Positions 1 through 5,100 of a DNA stretch of 6,252 nucleotides are shown here, piece after piece. The position numbers were made by a program, and so were the translations under genes. Source of the stretch: an uncultured Legionellales bacterium (GTDB lineage: Bacteria > Pseudomonadota > Gammaproteobacteria > UBA1113); assembly GCA_945956945.1 (NCBI GenBank), contig CAMFJO010000053.1, positions 1 through 6,252 of the forward strand. Direction: 5' to 3'. Within the stretch, counting starts at the first letter, position 1. The number at the start of each line of letters is the position of its first letter. Under the pieces are notes generated by a model. That model saw only the letters and a program-made list of their open reading frames with translations. It made no database searches and was not told where the DNA came from.

Positions 1-185
1 CAGTTGCTGAGTGCAGTTTCACAGGTATCCGCCGTAATGGGGGATATAATTTTTCTTTTGGCCAAAGTATGTATATCCAGAATGAGTCTATCAATCCACA
101 GGGGTAAAATGGCAATTATGGCTTCTCTATTCTGGGCTTTACTCAGTGGTTTAGATTTCAAAAAGGTTTCAAAAGAAGGAAGCAT
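1..185 (-). CDS. N-terminal part of an unrecognised protein, cut by the left edge
   Basis: The minus strand is open from an ATG at 185-183 to the left edge, giving 61 residues that begin MLPSFETFLKSKPLSKAQ and contain a helical, Leu/Ile-rich stretch (AIIAILPLWIDRLILDIHTL). A Shine-Dalgarno-like GGGAG lies 6 bases before this ATG. An extended -10 candidate lies about 65 bases upstream. The frame is also open a little further upstream but offers no better start, so the ATG at 185 is preferred. I do not recognise the family and assign no function. It is transcribed divergently from the SnoaL-like gene. A plus-strand frame over the same bases lacks a ribosome binding site and is probably its shadow. 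The call rests on the open frame, the ribosome binding site and the protein-like composition. Confidence 0.55.
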   Translation of the reverse strand, partial: MLPSFETFLKSKPLSKAQNREAIIAILPLWIDRLILDIHTLAKRKIISPITADTCETALSN

Positions 186-249
186 GGGCCTCTCCCGTGG
201 CAATAATTTAAACTCTTTAATTTTTACAAAATTTTTCGCGCAAAAATAA

Positions 250-258
250 ATAGTACCA
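250..258 (-). promoter_or_regulatory. Candidate extended -10 promoter for the left-edge gene
   Basis: On the minus strand the sequence reads TGGTACTAT, an extended -10 (TGn) followed by TACTAT. It lies about 65 bases upstream of the ATG at 185. No good -35 hexamer is visible at 16-18 bases, so the call leans on the extended -10 alone. The rest of 186-294 is AT-rich and shows nothing else that I can support. Confidence 0.35.
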
Positions 259-294
259 CATTTTTCACTGCCTGATTAAAGCAGACGCCATCAT

Positions 295-324
295 TTGACT
301 TGGATTCCAAAAATCCCCTATATT
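295..324 (+). promoter_or_regulatory. Candidate sigma70-type promoter for the SnoaL-like gene
   Basis: TTGACT at 295-300 and TATATT at 319-324 are separated by 18 bases, close to the housekeeping consensus. An overlapping TATTAT at 321-326 is an alternative -10. The predicted leader is about 75 bases. A small inverted repeat, GGATT (302-306) with AATCC (312-316), lies inside the spacer and could be an operator, but it is short enough to be chance. Confidence 0.5.
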
Positions 325-407
325 ATGACTTGTTGAAATTAGAAAGACCATTTTATCGATAGACCGTTCGTCCTATAAACTTAAAATCCACCAACAGGAA
401 AACAAAA

Positions 408-830
408 ATGAGTGAAACTAAAACTTATGCAAGCGATGTAGAACGAATCTACAGTGAATGGAATGATGCCTTAGCGGCTAAAGATACCGAGGGCCTTTTA
501 AAGCTCTACAATGAAGATGCAACACTGGAAAGCCCTCTTGTTCGGCATTTATTAAAAACCGAAGAAGGGATTTGCAGAGGAAGAGAAGCGTTACGCAAAC
601 TAATAACCGTGTTATTTCAATGCCAACCTGAAATTCGCCGTTTTCATCGAAAGAATTTTTTTACCGATGGTAAGAATATAATCTGGGAATACCCAAGGCA
701 ATCCCCTGAAGGTGAGCAAATGGATTTTGTGGAAGTGATGGAACTCAAAAACAGCAAGATTCAACACCATCGCGTCTATTGGGGTTGGCGAGGTGTCAAA
801 GTGCTTGAAGACAATGTCCATGGTGTCTAA
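408..830 (+). CDS. SnoaL-like / NTF2-fold family protein
   Basis: This 140-residue protein is the usual length for a single SnoaL/NTF2-like domain (alpha+beta cone fold). The N-terminal helix and following segment, with WNDALAAKDTEGLLKLY and then EDATLESPL (about residues 18-43), match the family pattern in which a first helix is followed by a strand lining the pocket. The C-terminal strands end in HHRVYWGWRG (about residues 120-129), also common in this group. Family members bind small hydrophobic ligands; some are isomerases, cyclases or hydrolases, but most are uncharacterised. The substrate cannot be told from sequence, and no signal peptide or membrane segment is seen, so it is probably cytosolic. 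The ATG at 408 is preceded by AGGA at 396-399, 8 bases away. It has its own candidate promoter and converges on the SDR gene, with no operon partner in view. Confidence 0.85.
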   Translation: MSETKTYASDVERIYSEWNDALAAKDTEGLLKLYNEDATLESPLVRHLLKTEEGICRGREALRKLITVLFQCQPEIRRFHRKNFFTDGKNIIWEYPRQSPEGEQMDFVEVMELKNSKIQHHRVYWGWRGVKVLEDNVHGV

Positions 831-846
831 ACGCTAAGATCCTGCT

Positions 847-868
847 CAAAATAGCTTATCCAGCTATC
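847..868 (-). terminator. Weak hairpin between convergent genes, possible terminator
   Basis: Arms at 850-856 and 862-868 form a stem of about 7 bp (one G-U wobble) around a 5-base loop. On the minus strand it is followed by a short T run, so it could end the SDR transcript. It overlaps the last codons and stop of the SDR gene. It may also act weakly on the opposing SnoaL transcript. The stem is AT-rich and the T tract short, so efficiency is doubtful. Confidence 0.3.
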
Positions 869-1722
869 GCTTTACCGCCCACTATAGGTAAAACAAGCCC
901 TGTAATATAACTAGCATCCGCAGTCGAGGCCAAAAAAACATAGGCGGGCGCTATTTCTTCTGGTTGTGCCGGCCTTCCCAAAGGGGTATTTTCTCCAAAA
1001 TCTTTAATTTCTGCATCGCTGCGTTCTGCGGGGTTAAGCGGTGTCCACACTGGGCCAGGGGCAACACAATTTACCCTTATTTTTTTATCAATAAGATTCT
1101 GAGCTAAAGATTTAGTAAAATTATGAATAGCGGCATTGGTAGCAGCATAATCCAATAAATGTTTACTACCTTCTAAACCCGTTACCGAGCCCGTATTGAT
1201 AATACTGCTTCCTTCTGGCATGTATTTCAGTGCAAACTTGGTCATATAAAAATAACCGTGTACATTCACATTAAAAGTATAATTCCATTGTTCAATAGAA
1301 ACTGCTTCTATTTCTTGGCGGTGCTTTTGATAAGCCGCATTGTTGACCAAAATATCAATCTTGCCGAACTTAGCCACGGTATCCTCAATTGCCTTCTCAC
1401 AAAATTCTGGATCGGAAATATTGCCTTCCATCAATAAAACTTTTTGGCCTAACTGTTCTATTTCCGATTTAATTTCTTTTGCATCTTCCCTTTCACTTAA
1501 ATAAACGATAGCAATATCAGCACCTTCTCTGGCATAGAGAAAAGCAACCGCGCGCCCGATGCCTGAGTCTCCACCCGTAATTAAGGCTATTTTTCCTTTG
1601 AGTTTTCCTGCAGGCAAATAATTGGGGGCTTCATAACAGGGTTTTGGCTCCATTTCTTTTTCTATACCGGGTTGATTGAGATCTTGGGCAGGAAACGGGG
1701 GTTTAGGATAATCATTCATCAT
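856..1722 (-). CDS. SDR family oxidoreductase (YghA/YhdF-like), catalytic Lys replaced by Asn
   Basis: This is a 288-residue classical short-chain dehydrogenase/reductase of the longer subgroup that includes E. coli YghA and Bacillus YhdF-type stress proteins. The subgroup has a leader of about 40 residues (here with PKPPFPAQ and Pro/Tyr-rich sequence) before the Rossmann core. Visible motifs: TGGDSGIG (49-56) for NAD(P) binding, NNAA (127-130), Asn153, Ser179, Tyr192, and PGPVWTPL (222-229) after the active site. The expected YxxxK reads Y-A-A-T-N, so residue 196 is Asn (codon at 1137-1135, AAT), one base from Lys. All other signature residues are intact and the frame is unbroken. Family members reduce carbonyls or oxidise alcohols in the cytosol; the substrate is unknown. 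With the Lys missing, activity may be lost, weak or altered. It lies alone, convergent with the SnoaL-like gene. Confidence 0.93.
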   Translation of the reverse strand: MMNDYPKPPFPAQDLNQPGIEKEMEPKPCYEAPNYLPAGKLKGKIALITGGDSGIGRAVAFLYAREGADIAIVYLSEREDAKEIKSEIEQLGQKVLLMEGNISDPEFCEKAIEDTVAKFGKIDILVNNAAYQKHRQEIEAVSIEQWNYTFNVNVHGYFYMTKFALKYMPEGSSIINTGSVTGLEGSKHLLDYAATNAAIHNFTKSLAQNLIDKKIRVNCVAPGPVWTPLNPAERSDAEIKDFGENTPLGRPAQPEEIAPAYVFLASTADASYITGLVLPIVGGKAIAG

Positions 1723-1727
1723 TCATT

Positions 1728-1732
1728 CTCCT
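1728..1732 (-). promoter_or_regulatory. Ribosome binding site of the SDR gene; start ambiguous by one codon
   Basis: AGGAG on the minus strand lies 5 bases from the ATG at 1722 and 8 bases from the adjacent ATG at 1719. The second ATG has the more usual spacing, so the protein may be 287 rather than 288 residues. Two further out-of-frame ATGs (at 1726 and 1715) crowd the site. Confidence 0.65.
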
Positions 1733-1765
1733 CTGTTTTAAAACCGATGCAAAGAAAATTGAATA

Positions 1766-1827
1766 GAGGTGCAATTTTAAAACGAATGCTTATCACATTT
1801 TTATAACTTTAAAATTACGAGCACCTC
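1766..1827. repeat. Long bulged inverted repeat in the probable SDR leader
   Basis: The left arm 1766-1781 (GAGGTGC then AATTTTAAA) is fully complementary to a right arm made of TTTAAAATT (1808-1816) and GCACCTC (1821-1827). The only interruption is a 4-base bulge, ACGA, at 1817-1820. The 16 paired bases enclose a loop of about 26 bases. If transcription starts near 1845, the whole structure lies in the 5' untranslated leader, ending about 34 bases before the Shine-Dalgarno. It could be an RNA stem affecting stability or translation, a protein-binding site, or the ends of a tiny element. It has no U tract typical of a terminator. Confidence 0.6.
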
Positions 1828-1851
1828 ACATTCAACCACCATAACTTTTAC

Positions 1852-1860
1852 AGTATAGCA
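1852..1860 (-). promoter_or_regulatory. Candidate extended -10 promoter for the SDR gene
   Basis: The minus strand reads TGCTATACT: an extended -10 TG followed by TATACT, very close to the TATAAT consensus. No strong -35 is seen 17 bases upstream. The predicted start near 1845 gives a leader of about 120 bases that includes the inverted repeat at 1766-1827. Confidence 0.4.
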
Positions 1861-1903
1861 TCTATTTTTAGCTTATCTCTGAAACGTTTTAGAAGATCTA
1901 TTT

Positions 1904-1931
1904 TTGGATGAACGAACAATAAGGTTATAAA
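1904..1931 (+). promoter_or_regulatory. Possible plus-strand promoter into the intergenic region
   Basis: TTGGAT (1904-1909) and TATAAA (1926-1931) are separated by 16 bases. A transcript from here would start near 1938, pass two small hairpins, and could end at the GC-rich terminator hairpin at 2107-2128, giving an RNA of about 195 bases with no good ORF. AT-rich DNA easily yields such matches by chance. Confidence 0.25.
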
Positions 1932-1935
1932 ATTC

Positions 1936-1975
1936 ATAGTGAAAAAACCACTATACCAAAAGCATCTGAAGATGC
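1936..1975. repeat. Two adjacent small perfect inverted repeats
   Basis: ATAGTG (1936-1941) pairs with CACTAT (1949-1954) across a 7-base loop. Eight bases later, GCATCT (1962-1967) pairs with AGATGC (1970-1975), which would fold as a 5-bp stem with a TGAA tetraloop. Both are directly visible. Their function is unknown, and neither has a clear terminator tail. Confidence 0.55.
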
Positions 1976-2106
1976 GAAGTAGTTTAGTGTGTTATTTACT
2001 ATCTCCGCGCCTTGCACTGACGGACCAAAGGGGAAAAGTAATAAATGATATCTTTTAGAGAATAGCGATAATGTAAATTCACATCTTGAAGTGCGTTGGG
2101 TATATA

Positions 2107-2134
2107 AAGGCGGCCGGTGCGCCGCCTTCTTTCT
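2107..2134 (-). terminator. GC-rich, probably bidirectional terminator of the large gene
   Basis: AAGGCGGC (2107-2114) pairs perfectly with GCCGCCTT (2121-2128) around a 6-base loop. On the minus strand it begins 23 bases after the stop codon of the large gene and is followed by TTTATATA, a modest T tail. On the plus strand it is followed by CTTTCT, so it may also stop transcripts coming from the left. It is the strongest stem-loop in the window. Confidence 0.75.
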
Positions 2135-2150
2135 GAGCCCTTCTTCTGCT

Positions 2151-5100
2151 TTATTTTCGCAGGTTGAATTTTCCAGAACTGCTAAGACTTTTGGGATCCA
2201 GCTCTAATTGGTCAGAATTGTTAAGGCCAATTCTAGGGTCACTCGGCTCTATTCTAGCCGAATTAGTAAGAGCTGCTCTACCCTCATTACCATTACCATT
2301 ACCGAAAAAATTATGTTTTAGAGATCTTCGCCGAGGCGTATGGGATCTTTTGGGAGGTGTATCAGAAGATTCAACGCGACGCACGGTTCCGGGACTTATT
2401 CTGGCAGAATCTGCCAACCTACTTCCTATGCTTTTTTCTTTCACTTTGTCTGTAGGATCGGGCAGAGGTGCTTTAACGGAACTAAATAGTGCATTGGGTA
2501 AATCTGGATACTGCAAATTACCTGTATCATACATACTCGGTGGCAAACGCTCAGGTTTAACTGGGCTAAACAGTGGATCTATGGCCTCTTTACCTTTACC
2601 GGGACTAAACATAGTGGATAGATCTTGGTGCTCAGATTTAGAGGTATCTCGACGCTGCGATTTACCGAGAAGCACGGTACTGGAAGGAGCCCCGCGATCA
2701 ACTTTACCGGGAATAAAGCTATTTGGCGGATCACGGTGCTCAGTTCTCTCTGGACTTAAAGGCGTTTGTGGATCTCGATACTGAGATTTACCTGGGCTAA
2801 ACATACTTGGCGGATCGCGATGCTCAGTTCTCTCTGGATGAGATTTACCTGGGCTAAACATACTTGGCGGATCGCGATGCTCAGTTCTCTCTGGATGAGA
2901 TTTACCTGGGCTAAACATACTTGGTGGATCGCGATGCTCAGTTCTCTCTGGACTTAAAGGCGTTTGTAGATCTTGATATACAGATCTACGGGGACTAAGC
3001 GGCGTATCAGGTGAGACTTCATGATTAACTCTCTCTGGACTAAAAAGTGTACTGGTTGGCTTTGGAGCACTCTCCGCTCCCTGAGTGGGGGCACGTAACC
3101 GTAAAGTGCCTGATTGACGGCGATTATTGTTCTGCGGGCTAACCGGAGCGGGGGCATTACACGGCCGATTTTGTGACACAGGTTGATTATTCGATGAATT
3201 TAGCGGCTGACTTTGTGACACAGATTGGTTGTTCGATGAACTTAGCGGCCGGCCTTGAGCAGGTAAATTCGAGGGACTCATCGGTCGAGCGTGCGCGGGT
3301 AAATTCAAAGGGCTTGTCGGCCGGCCCGGCGCAGGCAAATTTAATGGAGGCGGGCTGTGTGGGGCGGATGTTGGCTCCGATTTGAGAAGAAGTCCAGGTA
3401 CATCATTAGAGGGGCGCAGCCTTCTCGATGAATTGAGAAGAGATTCGCGTTTACTTGAAATTGGTGAGGTTATGGGTGAGACGGGAGGGGATTTATGTTC
3501 GCCTATTTTGGGACTTGATAGCTGCTCTGATAAATCGAGTGCGCTGGGGTTTATTAATTTCGAGGTCATTACTCCCACGACTTCCTCGGCCTCTATTATT
3601 AACACTATGATAGCATTCAAACTGTAAGTATTTTTGATACGTGCGGCCACAAGATCAATTTTCTGATCAATATCACTTTGCAGGTATTGCGCATACCTTT
3701 TGGCAGCCTTACTCAAGGTAGAAAGGGTATTCTGAATTTTTTGCTTTTCATTTAACAACAACTTATATATCACATGGCTATCGTATTGTTGAATGACTAC
3801 CAACAATATGTTCCAAATAGATTTCACTAATTCAAAACCCAGGATCTTTAATCTATTATTTTCCTCGGTCAAATTATTCTGAATATCAGACATGGCCTGA
3901 GTATTTTGGCTACCTACTGTGGATATATCCGCAGAATACATCATCTGCGCTATATTGGCAGTAGCCGCTAATCGGTTCACAATATAAAACACCAGCTCTA
4001 ATTCATACACTTTAACATGTTTTTTTCTGAAGAACTTAGTGACTAAGTCGTTTAATAGCATCCGTCTTCTAGTCAGGTATTGGGCAGAAAATATGGTGGG
4101 AACATCGAGAAAACTATTACCACTGGTGACAAATGCTGGAATGCCCTGAGAGAATTTCTTTATAGCCTCTTGCATTTCTTCTTTATCTTTCCACAGCTTC
4201 TTTAATGACTCCATTAACCCGACCATATCGTAATAGTTTTTATGGTGTATGGTGGTTTGGAATGCATTCTTAAGAGCGTCAATCATTTGTGAAGTATTTT
4301 GAGCATCTTCCGGAAGCTGCTGGCATATTATAGTCTGATCGGATCTTAACTTATTTGCAATCAAGAGAATATCTTTCCGCAAATGTTTAAAACTTCCATC
4401 TCCTGTAAAAATAGCTCTAAATTTGTCATCATTTAAAATATCGATTAAATTTTTCAAAAAGGCCATGAACCCTTTTTCAAAGGTGCGAATATGCTCATAC
4501 TGTTTTTTGATTAGCTCTATACGAGCTTCATACAATGGCTCTACAGCCTGATTTTGTGTAAAGTGATTGTCGAGATCTTCTTTCAAAAATTGAATATGGA
4601 TCTCCCTTCTTAAACAATAGCCTTTCTCCTCGAGTTCTCTTAATAATTTTTTCTTTATGGCCTCTTCATCATCTTTCGGATCGATATGTATCAAACCTAC
4701 TTGAAGCTCTCCCTGATCTGTAGTGGCACTATAAATACCTTCTGTTCGTTTATCGTTATAAATAGGATATATCTGTCGGATACTTCCTATTGGTACCGCT
4801 TGCACAAAAGTAACTTCTTTTAATTTATCCAAACGGATAGAGGTTTCTACAATTCCAGAATACACTTTAGACTCCGTCTCCGTTGCGCCAGAGTGTAATA
4901 ACTGGTAATGGAGGTTATCGCCTTCTATATAGAGATATACTTTTCCTGGCTCTCTATTCTCAGGGATATCTTGTGGGGACGCACACATTTCATAAGTATA
5001 ATAGTAAAATGCCTCATCTTTTAATTCTGATTCCGGAATCCCTTCCTGCCATAAAGTATAAAACATTTTGGGTATATCTGCTTCATAACGACTCCCCAAA

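Larger units (their letters stand above)
1936..2134. other. Structured intergenic stretch: possible repeat element, fossil sequence or small RNA
   Basis: This part of the gene-free region 1723-2150 is bounded by hairpins at both ends. On the minus strand, frame 2109-1999 is open and reads LYIPNALQDVNLHYRYS and onward before a TAG at 1999-2001; it has no ATG and no ribosome binding site. A second minus frame that includes NYFASSDAFGIVV is open until a TGA near 1934. The protein-like look of both frames suggests a decayed coding sequence or a dispersed intergenic repeat that often gets annotated as small hypothetical proteins. I cannot confirm this without a search. A structured RNA driven from about 1938 is an alternative. 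No complete gene is supported here. Confidence 0.3.

Noticed and set aside
4..249. Plus-strand frame of 81 codons at the left edge
   Set aside because: It overlaps a minus-strand frame with a better ribosome binding site and start, and no Shine-Dalgarno or promoter can be seen for it within the window.
612..821. Minus-strand frame inside the SnoaL-like gene
   Set aside because: It is antisense to a clear family gene and has no initiation signals.
1848..1937. Minus-strand ORF of 29 codons beginning MNFITLLFVHPKIDLL
   Set aside because: It has an ATG but no Shine-Dalgarno, and its frame runs back into the hairpin region. It is too weak to call a gene.
2164..2784. Plus-strand open frame of 206 codons opposite the large gene
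   Set aside because: It is antisense to the Ser/Pro-rich repeat tail, whose codon composition rarely makes stops on the other strand. It has no ribosome binding site, and its Leu/Gly/Ser-rich sequence is a mirror of the tail.
2783..2953. CRISPR array
   Set aside because: The repeats are directly adjacent with no spacers and encode an in-frame peptide.
2766..2957. Plus-strand frame encoding repeated RFTWAKHTWRIAMLSSLWM units
   Set aside because: It is the antisense image of the 57-bp tandem repeats. The repetition comes from the real minus-strand coding sequence.
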